From JANOGU01 sp964602115 (GTDB lineage Bacteria > Pseudomonadota > Alphaproteobacteria > Rhodobacterales > Rhodobacteraceae), in contig CAZRQN010000008.1 in assembly GCA_964602115.1 (NCBI GenBank), positions 1-41,508 on the forward strand: a stretch of DNA of 41,508 bases, in the 5' to 3' direction. Of this stretch, positions 1 to 9,499 are shown piece after piece. A model generated the notes under the pieces. It was not told where the DNA came from and did no database searches. It was given only the letters and a program-made list of their open reading frames with translations. The stretch's first letter is position 1. Every line of letters starts with the position of its first letter. The position numbers and the translations under genes are program-made.

Positions 1-343
1 TGCTCTACACCTTCTTCAAGGATATCCCTGGCGAAATTCTTGAAGCCGCCCGGATGGACGGAGCCTCGCTGAAGAACGAGATCATCTACGTCCTGACACC
101 GATGGCGGTGCCTGGGATCGCATCGACCATGCTCCTGAACATCATCCTCGCCTGGAACGAGGCGTTCTGGACGATCACGCTGACCACGGTGAACGCCGCC
201 CCCCTGTCGGCCTTCATCGCCTCGTTCTCGGCACCGCAGGGGCTGTTCTACGCGAAACTCTCGGCCGCGAGCACCATGGCGATCGCGCCGATCCTAATCA
301 TGGGCTGGTTCAGCCAGAAACAACTCGGAAATCCTTCGGCGAG

Positions 344-1287
<944 letters not shown>

Positions 1288-1291
<4 letters not shown>

Positions 1292-1620
1292 GCCAATCGG
1301 GCAAGCGCGTGGTGATGACCGGTGCCGCCCGCCGGACCGGGACGGGCTTCGCCCGTGCCGGCCTGGCGGAAGCGACGCAGGTTGCGCTTGCCAATATCAA
1401 CGCTGCGGCCGTCCAGGCCGCAGCCCCCTCTTCCGGACCGCATGAGATCTCCACGGATGTCACGCGCCGGGAGAGCATCGGCTGCGGCGTGGTCGTTCCC
1501 TTCGGTTGCAGGGGCGCGGCGCAGCGCCATTCCGGTACGGCGACTTTCCTCGCCACGCCGGTAGGCGGCCAGATCCCCGCCCATGGCCATGGCGCCGACG
1601 GCGGCAACCGGATTGCATGA
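1288..1620 (+). pseudogene. smoS: Sorbitol dehydrogenase (SDR) remnant with large internal deletion
   Basis: The 110-codon open frame begins with GTG overlapping the ATPase stop (GTGA), the usual place of smoS. Residues 5-70 align with the N-terminal Rossmann half of Rhodobacter sorbitol dehydrogenase (GKRVVMTGAARRTG, then ALANIN, then DVTRRESI). The frame then jumps to the extreme C-terminus of the same enzyme (VPFG, then FLATP, then GADGGN). Roughly 130-140 central residues are absent, including the NNAG motif, the catalytic Ser and the YxxxK pair. The glycine-rich loop is also altered: TGxxxGIG has become TGAARRTG. I compared it with the family from memory. It cannot be an active SDR. Its in-frame openness is curious, but the divergence from the family pattern points to decay. 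Confidence 0.8.
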
Positions 1621-1646
1621 AAGATGCGCCGCAGCGGGGGCAGCCC

Positions 1647-2417
1647 ATGTACATGAGCCGCTTTCGCCTTGATGGCGAGATCGCACTGGTCACCGGTGCC
1701 GGGCGCGGCATCGGCCTGGCCTGCGCCGAGGCGCTGGGAGAGGCCGGCGCGCGGCTGATCGTCCTCGAACCGGTTCAGGACGCTGCCGACGCCGCCGCCG
1801 CCGAACTGGCGGCCAAGGGCATCGATGTCCGCCCCGTGGCCGGCGATGTCACGGATGCCGAGGGGATGACGGCGCTGGCCGACCGCCTGGCCGCCGAGAC
1901 CCCGGTCAGCATCCTGGTCAACAACGCCGGGATCGGCCAGGCCGGGATTTCCGCCCAGGACGTGACCGACGCGGACTGGGCGCGGATGATGCGCGTGAAC
2001 CTCGATGGCGCCTTCTACTGCACCCGCGCCTTCGGCCGACACATGATCCGCAACCGGCGCGGCGCCGTCATCAACCTGGGGTCGATGTCCGGCACCATTG
2101 CCAACCGGCCGCAGCCGCAGACGCCCTACAATGTCTCCAAGGCCGGCGTGCATCACCTGACCCGCTCGCTGGCGGCGGAATGGGCGCCGCATGGCGTGCG
2201 CGTCAACGCCGTCGCCCCGACCTATATCGAAACGGCCATGACCATGGCCGATCCCGCGAATGCCCCGCGCATCCCGCACTGGCTTGCCGACACACCCATG
2301 GCCCGTCTCGGACGGCCGGACGAGGTGGCCAGCGTCGTCCTTTTTCTCGCCTCGCCCGCTGCCAGCCTGATGACCGGCGCCATCGTCCCCGTCGATGGCG
2401 GCTTCACCTGCTGGTAG
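1647..2417 (+). CDS. SDR-family polyol dehydrogenase, galactitol 2-dehydrogenase-like
   Basis: NAD(P)-dependent short-chain dehydrogenase of 256 residues that would oxidise a sugar alcohol in the cytoplasm. The cofactor loop is TGAGRGIG, the structural motif is NNAGIG, the candidate catalytic serine lies in SMSG (S146 or S148), and the Tyr/Lys pair is in YNVSK (Y161, K165). The GSMSGTIANRPQ stretch and the C-terminal ALFLASPAAS/VDGG pattern strongly resemble Rhodobacter galactitol dehydrogenase, but related ribitol, arabinitol or threitol enzymes cannot be excluded. ATG at 1647 follows a weak GGGGG; ATG at 1653 is an alternative. It lies between the smoS remnant and mtlK, so it could supply a polyol oxidation step in this operon. 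Confidence 0.85.
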   Translation: MYMSRFRLDGEIALVTGAGRGIGLACAEALGEAGARLIVLEPVQDAADAAAAELAAKGIDVRPVAGDVTDAEGMTALADRLAAETPVSILVNNAGIGQAGISAQDVTDADWARMMRVNLDGAFYCTRAFGRHMIRNRRGAVINLGSMSGTIANRPQPQTPYNVSKAGVHHLTRSLAAEWAPHGVRVNAVAPTYIETAMTMADPANAPRIPHWLADTPMARLGRPDEVASVVLFLASPAASLMTGAIVPVDGGFTCW

Positions 2418-2449
2418 GGCGCCCGCCCCTGAATACGGAGAATACTGTC

Positions 2450-3892
2450 ATGTCCACGCCCGAAACCTCCCCCCGCCTTCCCGCCTATGACCGGACACGC
2501 CTGACGCCGGGGATCGTCCATATCGGGCTGGGAAATTTCCATCGCGCCCACCAGGCCGTCTATCTCGACGACCTGATGGCGATGGGCGAGGCCCATGACT
2601 GGGCGATCGTCGGCGCCGGGGTGCGCGAGGGCGACGCGCGGATGCGCGACGCGCTCAAGGGCCAGGACTGCCTGTCCACGATCATCCAGCTCGATCCTGC
2701 CGGAAAATCCTGCCGTCGGGTCGGGGCGATGATCGACTTCCTGCCGGTGGAGGCCGACAACGGGGCGCTGATCGCCGCGATGACCGATCCCCGCATCCGG
2801 ATCGTCAGCCTGACGGTGACGGAGGGCGGCTATTTCATCGACGCGGCCACCGGCTCTTTCAACCCCAGCCATCCCGAAATCGTCGCCGACGCGGCCGAAC
2901 CGCACAAGACCGCCTTCGGCGCGATCATCGCGGCACTGAAGGCGCGCCGGGCCGCCGGAACGGCACCCTTCACGGTGATGTCCTGCGACAACATTCCCGG
3001 CAACGGTCATGTCACCGAGAATGCGGTCGTCGGCCTGGCGCAGCTTTCGGATCCGGCGCTGGCCGACTGGATCAAGGCCAATGTCGCCTTCCCCAACGGC
3101 ATGGTGGACCGCATCACCCCGGCCACCGGCCCGCGCGAGAAGGCGCTGGCCGCGACCTTCGGCCTGGCCGACGATCCCGTCCCGGTCACCTGCGAGCCCT
3201 TCCGCCAATGGGTGGTAGAGGACAAGTTCCCCAATGGCCGGCCGCCGCTGGAGAAAGTCGGCGTCACCTTCACCGATCAGGTACATGCCTACGAGCTGAT
3301 GAAGATCCGCATCCTCAACGGCGGGCATGCGGTGATTGCCTATCCGGGCGGGCTTCTGGACATCGAGCATGTCCACGAAGCCATGGCCCATCCGCTGATC
3401 CGCGCCTTCCTCGCCAAGGTCGAGCGGGAAGAGATCATTCCGACGGTTCCGCCGGTGCCGGATACCGACCTTCAGGAATATTCCCAGGTGATCATCGAGC
3501 GTTTCTCCAACCCCGAGATCGCCGACACCGTGCGCCGCCTCTGTCTGGACGGGTCCAACCGCCAGCCGAAATTCATCGTGCCGACGATCCGTGACAGCCT
3601 GGCGCGCGGCGTGGTTCCCGAGGGGCTGGCGATCCTCTCGGCGCTCTGGTGCCGCTACTGCGCCGGCACCACCGACAGCGGCGCGGTGACGGCGCCGAAC
3701 GATCCGAGCTGGGACATGCTGACCGAGCGGGCCAAACAGGCCAAGACCGATCCGGCGGCCTGGCTGGCCATGCAGACGGTCTATGGCGATATCGCCAAGC
3801 ACGCCGGCTTTGCCGCCCGCTTTGCCCATCACCTCGCCGATGTCTGGGCAAGGGGCACCAAGGCGGTGCTTTCGGACTACATCGCCAGGTGA
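2450..3892 (+). CDS. mtlK: Mannitol 2-dehydrogenase
   Basis: Long-chain polyol dehydrogenase (480 residues) that converts D-mannitol to D-fructose with NAD, and often D-arabinitol or sorbitol too. The N-terminal Rossmann part contains HIGLGNFHRAHQ. The active-site series is K285-x4-N290-x2-H293 in KIRILNGGH, the same spacing as in the Pseudomonas enzyme, and SCDNIPGNG supplies the upstream Asn. ATG at 2450 follows GGAG at 2437. This is the normal last catabolic gene of Rhodobacter smo operons. It is intact, unlike the first genes of the operon here, so mannitol-derived fructose production could persist if the polyol enters by another route. Confidence 0.95.
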   Translation: MSTPETSPRLPAYDRTRLTPGIVHIGLGNFHRAHQAVYLDDLMAMGEAHDWAIVGAGVREGDARMRDALKGQDCLSTIIQLDPAGKSCRRVGAMIDFLPVEADNGALIAAMTDPRIRIVSLTVTEGGYFIDAATGSFNPSHPEIVADAAEPHKTAFGAIIAALKARRAAGTAPFTVMSCDNIPGNGHVTENAVVGLAQLSDPALADWIKANVAFPNGMVDRITPATGPREKALAATFGLADDPVPVTCEPFRQWVVEDKFPNGRPPLEKVGVTFTDQVHAYELMKIRILNGGHAVIAYPGGLLDIEHVHEAMAHPLIRAFLAKVEREEIIPTVPPVPDTDLQEYSQVIIERFSNPEIADTVRRLCLDGSNRQPKFIVPTIRDSLARGVVPEGLAILSALWCRYCAGTTDSGAVTAPNDPSWDMLTERAKQAKTDPAAWLAMQTVYGDIAKHAGFAARFAHHLADVWARGTKAVLSDYIAR

Positions 3893-3901
3893 AAAGGCCG
3901 C

Positions 3902-3921
3902 GCCCCGGCGAAAGCCGGGGC
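3902..3921. terminator. Perfect GC hairpin with GAAA loop between convergent genes
   Basis: Eight-base arms GCCCCGGC and GCCGGGGC flank the tetraloop GAAA, ten bases after the mtlK stop and about 100 bases from the lpdA stop on the other strand. There is no T tract, so it may be a weak bidirectional terminator or a dispersed palindromic repeat. A 13-base partial copy (GCCCCGGCGAAAG) sits right after the photolyase stop at 8941. Confidence 0.5.
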
Positions 3922-3948
3922 AACGGCCCGTCCAAAGCGCGAATTCCC

Positions 3949-3969
3949 GTCCCGGGCCTGGCCCGGGAC
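3949..3969. repeat. Palindrome GTCCCGGGC-CTG-GCCCGGGAC
   Basis: Nine-base perfect arms around CTG lie in the mtlK-lpdA intergenic region. A closely related palindrome (CCCGGG, five bases, CCCGGGACC) lies at 35016-35034 over the glk stop codon. The similarity suggests a dispersed extragenic palindromic element, though two copies are thin evidence. Confidence 0.45.
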
Positions 3970-4024
3970 CTCCCCCACCCCGGCGCGATGCCGGACCGGG
4001 GGGCGGTGCCCTTCCCGGCTCGCC

Positions 4025-5422
4025 CTAGAAGTGCAGGGCCCGGCCGTAGGCGTCGAGTACGGCTTCGTGCATCATCTCGCTGAGCGTGGGATGCGGGAAG
4101 ACCGTCTCCATCAGCTCGGCCTCGGTCGTCTCCAGCGTACGGCCGACGACATAGCCCTGGATCATCTCCGTCACCTCGGCACCGACCATATGGGCACCCA
4201 GAAGCTCGCCGGTCTTGGCGTCGAACACCGTCTTGACCAGACCTTCGGACTCGCCAAGGGCAATCGCCTTGCCGTTGCCGATGAAGGGGAACCGCCCGAC
4301 CTTCACCTGGTAGCCCGCCGCCTTCGCCTTCTCTTCGGTCAGGCCGACGGAGGCGACCTGCGGATGGCAATAGGTGCAGCCGGCGATGGAGTTGGGCTTG
4401 ATCGGATGGGGATGCTTGCCGGCGATCAGCTCGGCCACCATCACCCCTTCATGGCTGGCCTTGTGGGCCAGCCAGGGCGCGCCCGCCACGTCGCCGATGG
4501 CATAGAGACCGGGCACGCCGGTACGGCAGAACTCATCGGTGACCACATGGGTGCGGTCGATCTTCACGCCGAGCGCTTCCAGCCCCAGATTCTCGACATT
4601 GCCGACGATGCCGACGGCGGAAATCACCGTGTCGAAATCTTCGGTGACGACCTTGCCGCCCGTCTCGATATGCGCGGTCACGCCGACGCCGGGCTTGCGG
4701 TCGAGCTTCTTGACCCCGGATTTCTCCAGGATCGTCATCCCCTGCTTGACGAACTGCTTCTTGGCGAAGGCGGAGATCTCCGCGTCCTCCACCGGCAGGA
4801 TGCGGTCCATCACCTCGACGACGGTGGTCTTCGCCCCGAGCGTATTGAAGAACGAGGCGAACTCGATCCCGATGGCCCCGGAACCGATGACGAGGAGCTT
4901 CTTCGGCATCCGCGAGGCGACCAGCGCATGCTTGTAGGACCAGACGAGATCGCCATCCGCTTCAAGGCCGGGGATCTCGCGGGCCCGGGCGCCGGTGGCG
5001 ACAACCACCGCCTTGGCGGAAAGTTCCTCGCTGCCCTTGTCGGTCTTGACCGTCATCGAGGTCGCGCCGGTCAGGGTCGCCGCGCCCATGAAGACGGTGA
5101 TCTTGTTCTTCTTCATCAGATGGCCGATGCCGCCGGAAAGCTGCTTGGCCACCCCGCGCGAGCGCGCCACCACCGCCGGAAGGTCATAGGCGATGTTGCT
5201 GGCGCTCAGGCCGAACTCCTTGGCCCGGTGCATCAGGTGGAACACTTCTGACGAGCGCAGCAGCGCCTTGGTCGGAATGCATCCCCAGTTGAGGCAGATG
5301 CCGCCCAGATGCTCCCGCTCGACCACCGCGACCTTCAGGCCGAGCTGTGCCCCTCGGATAGCGCTAACATAGCCTCCGGGGCCCGCCCCGATCACGATCA
5401 TGTCGAAGGTCTGCGTCGTCAT
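4025..5422 (-). CDS. lpdA: Dihydrolipoyl dehydrogenase (E3)
   Basis: FAD enzyme (465 residues) that reoxidises the lipoyl arms of the 2-oxo-acid dehydrogenase complexes with NAD. The FAD site is GAGPGG at residues 12-17 and the redox disulfide is C43-LNWG-C48. The NAD Rossmann motif is GSGAIGIEFA, the second FAD motif is YAIGDVAG, and the C-terminal interface carries HPTLSEMMHEA with the catalytic His. The start has a good GGAGG-type ribosome site. No E1 or E2 genes are in the window. The nearest upstream genes on the same strand, DUF924 and an MFS transporter, do not indicate which complex it serves. Confidence 0.97.
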   Translation of the reverse strand: MTTQTFDMIVIGAGPGGYVSAIRGAQLGLKVAVVEREHLGGICLNWGCIPTKALLRSSEVFHLMHRAKEFGLSASNIAYDLPAVVARSRGVAKQLSGGIGHLMKKNKITVFMGAATLTGATSMTVKTDKGSEELSAKAVVVATGARAREIPGLEADGDLVWSYKHALVASRMPKKLLVIGSGAIGIEFASFFNTLGAKTTVVEVMDRILPVEDAEISAFAKKQFVKQGMTILEKSGVKKLDRKPGVGVTAHIETGGKVVTEDFDTVISAVGIVGNVENLGLEALGVKIDRTHVVTDEFCRTGVPGLYAIGDVAGAPWLAHKASHEGVMVAELIAGKHPHPIKPNSIAGCTYCHPQVASVGLTEEKAKAAGYQVKVGRFPFIGNGKAIALGESEGLVKTVFDAKTGELLGAHMVGAEVTEMIQGYVVGRTLETTEAELMETVFPHPTLSEMMHEAVLDAYGRALHF

Positions 5423-5477
5423 CCGTTCCTCCTCCAGAGAATAGTTTACCCTTAAACCATCTACCCAAGTCGAGCAA

Positions 5478-6068
5478 TCAACCCAGCGCCGTAGGCCCTT
5501 GCGCTGCTTGCATGGCTTTGACGAGCGTCATGTAACCGCCTTCCGCCATGAAGGCCGCCTCCTCCGGGGAACTGTCCCGGCCAAGTGCGGCATTGCGGAA
5601 GGGAAAGCGGCCGAAGCGCATGATCACCTCGCGATGGGCGCGCGCGTGCAGGACCTGAGCTGCGGGATCGGGCATGCGGGCGGCCATCAGGCGGACGCAC
5701 TGGTCCTGGTCGGCCAGGGCTTCGGAATGCATCAGCGGCATGTAGAAGAACTGCCGCTGCGGCGCCGGCGTGGCCATGTCCCAGCCCTCCGCCAGCGCCC
5801 GGGCGGTTGCGGCGCGCGCCAGTGCGTCGGAGGCGAAGGACAGGCCCGATCCACGGTAGAGGTTGCGCGGGAACTGGTCGGTGACGATCAGATAGGCCAG
5901 CGCGCCTTGGGCATCGCCAAGCCAGTCCTGCAAGCCGCCCGCGCGGGCCGCCTCGACCTCCGGCAGGAAGCGGCGGCAGGCTGAATCGATCTCCTCCCCG
6001 CCCCGGTACCAGCCTTCCGGCCCGATCTCGTCGAGCCAGAAGTGAACGATGTCCTCAGGTCCGCTCAT
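5478..6068 (-). CDS. DUF924 family protein
   Basis: Soluble protein of 196 residues from the DUF924 family, which has a TPR-like all-helical fold and no established reaction. Family hallmarks are the opening PEDIVHFWLDEIGPEGW, the central YLIVTDQFPRNLYRG, the FFYMPLMHSE stretch and the HREVIMRFGRFPFRNAALGR block. Its start overlaps the end of the upstream MFS gene by 14 bases, so the two are probably translated together. The gene ends 55 bases before lpdA. Confidence 0.9.
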   Translation of the reverse strand: MSGPEDIVHFWLDEIGPEGWYRGGEEIDSACRRFLPEVEAARAGGLQDWLGDAQGALAYLIVTDQFPRNLYRGSGLSFASDALARAATARALAEGWDMATPAPQRQFFYMPLMHSEALADQDQCVRLMAARMPDPAAQVLHARAHREVIMRFGRFPFRNAALGRDSSPEEAAFMAEGGYMTLVKAMQAAQGPTALG

Positions 6069-7293
6069 CTCGACGCCTCCTGCGTTTCAAGACTGCGCCG
6101 ATGGCCACGGTGGTCGCCGTCACCGACAGGCGCGACAGTGCCGTGCGCATTTCCGGCGCCGACCGCTTGCGCATCCGCCAGGCGGCGTAGCAGGCCAATG
6201 CCGCATAGAGCAGCCCGATGAAGACGAAGAAGCCGTCCGAGCCGAACACATCCATCGCCCAGCCCGCCGCGACCGGGCCGAAGATGGCGCCGAAGCCGTT
6301 GAAGAAGACGAGGCCGGCCGATGCCGAAGCCATCTGCTCCTTGCTGACATAGTCGTTGGTATGGGCGATCAGCAGCGCATAGACCGGATTGGTGATCCCG
6401 CCGAGCAGGAAGGCCACCCCCAGGAGTGCCCGGAACGGCAGGGCGAAGAGGGCCGGCACGGCCATTACCGCCACGCCGGTGATGCAGAGCCAGAAGATCA
6501 GGTTGCGCCGGTCCATCCGGTCGGACACCCAGCCGATCGGATATTGCAGCACCAGGCCGCCGACATAGAGCGCCGCGACGAAGGACGAGATCTGGGCCAC
6601 CGAGAACTGGATCATCGCCCCCCAGACCGAAGCCATGCCGAACATCGCCGCGAAGACGCCGCCGGTGAGCATCATGCCCACCACGCCAAGCGGTGATGTC
6701 TGGAACAGCAGGGCAAAGCTCATCCCCTTCCCGCTCTCGAAGCCGGGCGCCGGCGAATCGGCGAGCAGAAGCGGCATGAAGGCCAGCGAGACCAGGACCG
6801 AAGGGATCACGAACAGGGTGAACCCGGAGGGATCGGCAGCGTTCAGCAGTGCCTGGCTGGAAATGATCCCCAGCATCTGCACGATCATATAGGCCGACAG
6901 CGCCTGGCCGCGCGTCTCGTTGCTGGCGGTGTTGTTGAGCCAGCTTTCCGCGCAGACATAGATCCCGGAAAAGCAGAATCCTGACAGCATCCGCAGCGCC
7001 GACCAGGCAATCCAGTCCGGCGCCACCGGATAGACGACAAGCACCGCCGAGATGAGCGAGCCCAGCGCCGCAAAGACCCGCACATGGCCGACGCGGCGGA
7101 TCATCGCCGGCGCCATCTGGCTGCCGAAGAGAAAGCCCGCGAAATAACCCGACATCACAACGGAGATCTCGAAGGTCGAGAATCCTTCGATGGCGCCGCG
7201 AATGCCCAACAGCGTGCCCTGCACGCCATTGCCGACCATCAACAGCAAGACTCCAAGCAGAAGCGGCCAGGAATGGCGCAGAACCGTGATCAT
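6055..7293 (-). CDS. MFS transporter
   Basis: Inner-membrane major facilitator transporter of 412 residues with about twelve hydrophobic helices. It resembles the YcaD-like group common in alphaproteobacteria. Visible elements are the first helix (LLLGVLLLMVGNGVQG), an RRVGHVRVF loop after helix 2, and a second-half motif at DRMDRRN that matches the MFS loop-8/9 signature. The C-terminus ends in a very basic tail (KRRRRRDERT). The start has GGAGG seven bases upstream. The substrate cannot be told from sequence. It overlaps the DUF924 gene and lies divergent from the photolyase, with about 240 bases between their starts. Confidence 0.9.
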   Translation of the reverse strand: MITVLRHSWPLLLGVLLLMVGNGVQGTLLGIRGAIEGFSTFEISVVMSGYFAGFLFGSQMAPAMIRRVGHVRVFAALGSLISAVLVVYPVAPDWIAWSALRMLSGFCFSGIYVCAESWLNNTASNETRGQALSAYMIVQMLGIISSQALLNAADPSGFTLFVIPSVLVSLAFMPLLLADSPAPGFESGKGMSFALLFQTSPLGVVGMMLTGGVFAAMFGMASVWGAMIQFSVAQISSFVAALYVGGLVLQYPIGWVSDRMDRRNLIFWLCITGVAVMAVPALFALPFRALLGVAFLLGGITNPVYALLIAHTNDYVSKEQMASASAGLVFFNGFGAIFGPVAAGWAMDVFGSDGFFVFIGLLYAALACYAAWRMRKRSAPEMRTALSRLSVTATTVAIGAVLKRRRRRDERT

Positions 7294-7532
7294 CCTCGTC
7301 CTCCGTCGCGCCCGAACCTAGCACGCCGCGTCGCGGGGGGAAGACTTTGTGGTTGCGGCAGTGGCAGTGATAAATATTTCGCTGTCAGGAAAGAGGTCGG
7401 CTCCTTCGGTGAGAACGATCCGCCTCGGTTGCCGCGCGATCCTGCCGGCACGGCAGGCGGCGCAGGCGCGTTTCGAAGGCGCTTGCATCTTGCCGGAAGG
7501 ACGGCGCCAGTTGCCGGTCGGAGGAAGGCGAG

Positions 7533-8939
7533 ATGACAGGCGGCCTGACGATCCTTTGGTTCCGCCGTGACCTGCGGCTGTCCGATCTGCCGATGCTGGA
7601 TGCCGCGCGGTCGGGGCCGGTCCTGCCGGTCTTCGTCCTGGACCCCGAAACCGAAGCCCTGGGTGCGGCGGCGAAATGGCGATTGGCCGAGGCGATTTCC
7701 GCTTTCGCTTCCCGGCTCGAAACCCTGGGCTCCCGGCTGATCCTGCGTCGCGGTCCCGCCCCGGCGGTTCTGCAGCGCCTCGCCACCGAAACCGACGCCT
7801 GCGCGGTGCACTGGACGCGTCTTTACGACCCGGCGTCGCAGGCGCGGGACAGAACGGTGAAAACCAGGCTCAGGGCCAGCGGAACCGCTGCGGTCAGCCA
7901 TCCCGGACATCTGCTCGCCGAGCCCTGGGAAATTGCCACGGAAGACGGCCATGGTTTCCGCGTTTTCGCTCCGTTCTGGCGCAGGCTGGCCGCCAGCGAG
8001 CCGCCGCCGCCCTATCCGGCGGTGCATTCGCTGACCGGGCCGGCCCAATGGCCTGCCTCTGATCGTCTGGAGGACTGGCGCCTGGGCAGCGGCCTGCAGC
8101 GTGGCGCGGCGGTTCTGGCCGCACATCTCGGTGTCGGCGAGACGGCGGCGCATGCCCGATTGCAGCGCTTCCTGGACGGCCCCATCGCCGGATATCGCGA
8201 TGGACGCGACCGCTTGGATCTGCCGGGCACATCGCAACTTTCGGAAAACCTCACCTATGGCGAGATCGGGCCGCGCAGTCTCTGGCACGCCGCGATTGCT
8301 TCCGCGCCCGCAGCGGCATCGGGCGCCGACGCTTTTCGGCGCCAACTCGCCTGGCGCGACTTCGCCTGGCACCTGCTCTATCACGCACCGCATCTGGCGG
8401 ACCGCAACTGGCGGGAAGGCTGGGATGCCTTTCCCTGGCGCGGCGACAATCCGGATGCGGAGGCCTGGCGCCGGGGGATGACCGGCGAGGCTCTGGTCGA
8501 TGCCGGCCTGCGCGAGATGTATGTCTCCGGGCGGATGCACAATCGCGCGCGGATGGTGGTTGCAAGCTATCTGACCAAGCATCTGCTGACCGACTGGCGC
8601 GTCGGCCTGGCCTGGTTCGCCGATTGCCTGACGGACTGGGATCCCGCCGCCAATGCCCTTGGATGGCAATGGGTGGCGGGGTCGGGGCCGGATGCGGCAC
8701 CGTTTTTCCGCATCTTCAATCCTGCATCCCAGGCGGCCACCCATGACCCCTCCGCAGCCTACCGCCATCGCTTCCTCGCCGAGCTTGCCCCGAACCCCGG
8801 GCGCGAGGCCCTGTCCTATTTCGAGGCGGTGCCGCGCAGCTGGGGTCTGGATCCCGCGCGGCCCTATCCGGCCCCGCGCATAGGGCTTGCCGAGGGGCGC
8901 GCTCGCGCCCTGCGGGCTTTTTCCGGGCTGCGAGGCTGA
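7533..8939 (+). CDS. phrB: Deoxyribodipyrimidine photolyase
   Basis: Class I cryptochrome/photolyase-family enzyme (468 residues) that uses FAD and blue light to split cyclobutane pyrimidine dimers. The N-terminal antenna domain begins LTILWFRRDLRLSD. The C-terminal FAD domain has the conserved REMYVSGRMHNRARM, VASYLTKHLL, DWDPAANALGWQWVAGSG and FFRIFNP blocks that hold FAD, the tryptophan electron path and the lesion pocket. The start is set by GGAGGAAGG at 7520-7528. The length and complete motifs fit a functional CPD photolyase; a cryptochrome role is less likely. Photolyase genes are common in light-exposed Rhodobacterales. Confidence 0.95.
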   Translation: MTGGLTILWFRRDLRLSDLPMLDAARSGPVLPVFVLDPETEALGAAAKWRLAEAISAFASRLETLGSRLILRRGPAPAVLQRLATETDACAVHWTRLYDPASQARDRTVKTRLRASGTAAVSHPGHLLAEPWEIATEDGHGFRVFAPFWRRLAASEPPPPYPAVHSLTGPAQWPASDRLEDWRLGSGLQRGAAVLAAHLGVGETAAHARLQRFLDGPIAGYRDGRDRLDLPGTSQLSENLTYGEIGPRSLWHAAIASAPAAASGADAFRRQLAWRDFAWHLLYHAPHLADRNWREGWDAFPWRGDNPDAEAWRRGMTGEALVDAGLREMYVSGRMHNRARMVVASYLTKHLLTDWRVGLAWFADCLTDWDPAANALGWQWVAGSGPDAAPFFRIFNPASQAATHDPSAAYRHRFLAELAPNPGREALSYFEAVPRSWGLDPARPYPAPRIGLAEGRARALRAFSGLRG

Positions 8940-9058
8940 GGCCCCGGCGAAAGTCTGCGTCCTCTCCTCTTGCGCCAACGGCGATGAGGGCTGAGACTGC
9001 GCGGCGGCTGGCGCCGATGCCGGCCGCCATGCCAGACCTCCAGCCCGCCGGTCCCGGA

Positions 9059-9499
9059 ATGCCCACTGCCGCCAAACTCGTCGCCGCCCTGCTTTTCGCC
9101 GTTACCGGCTTCATGGCCGCCGAGGTCTTCAAGCCGCAACTGCCGGAAGGCACCGATTTCGGCGCCTTCAGCCTGATCGTCGGCTTCATCGGGTTGCTCT
9201 GCGGTTGGATGGTGATGGGCGGAACGGTCGGGCGGGGCATGGTTGCGGCCGCCGGCACCGGGTTGCGCACCTCGGTCACCATCACCTTCTGGGCGCTGCT
9301 CTATTTCTCCATCCACCAGATGGTGAAACTGTCGATGCGGAAATACTACGACGGGCCGATGGAGGCCGTGGTCGGCACGTTCGAGCAGATGGTGAGCTAC
9401 GGCAAGCTGCTGCTGTCGCGCGATGTCATCATCGCACTGGCTGCCGGCGGCATCTTTGGCGGGATCGGGGCCGAATGGGCCTCGCGGCGCTGGAAGTGA
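9059..9499 (+). CDS. trgA: TrgA family tellurite-resistance membrane protein
   Basis: Small integral membrane protein with four predicted helices. It matches Rhodobacter TrgA, which begins MPTAAKLVAA; that is why I start at ATG 9059 rather than at in-frame ATGs 9029 or 8984. No strong ribosome site is visible for any of them. In R. sphaeroides the trgAB locus contributes to tellurite resistance, but the biochemical function of TrgA is unknown. The stop overlaps the likely GTG start of trgB (GTGA at 9496-9499), which indicates translational coupling. Confidence 0.85.
   Translation: MPTAAKLVAALLFAVTGFMAAEVFKPQLPEGTDFGAFSLIVGFIGLLCGWMVMGGTVGRGMVAAAGTGLRTSVTITFWALLYFSIHQMVKLSMRKYYDGPMEAVVGTFEQMVSYGKLLLSRDVIIALAAGGIFGGIGAEWASRRWK

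Noticed and set aside
7294..7532. RNA gene or riboswitch in the divergent MFS-photolyase spacer
   Set aside because: No conserved RNA motif was recognised; it contains an AT-rich patch near 7370 and the photolyase ribosome site, consistent with divergent promoters only.
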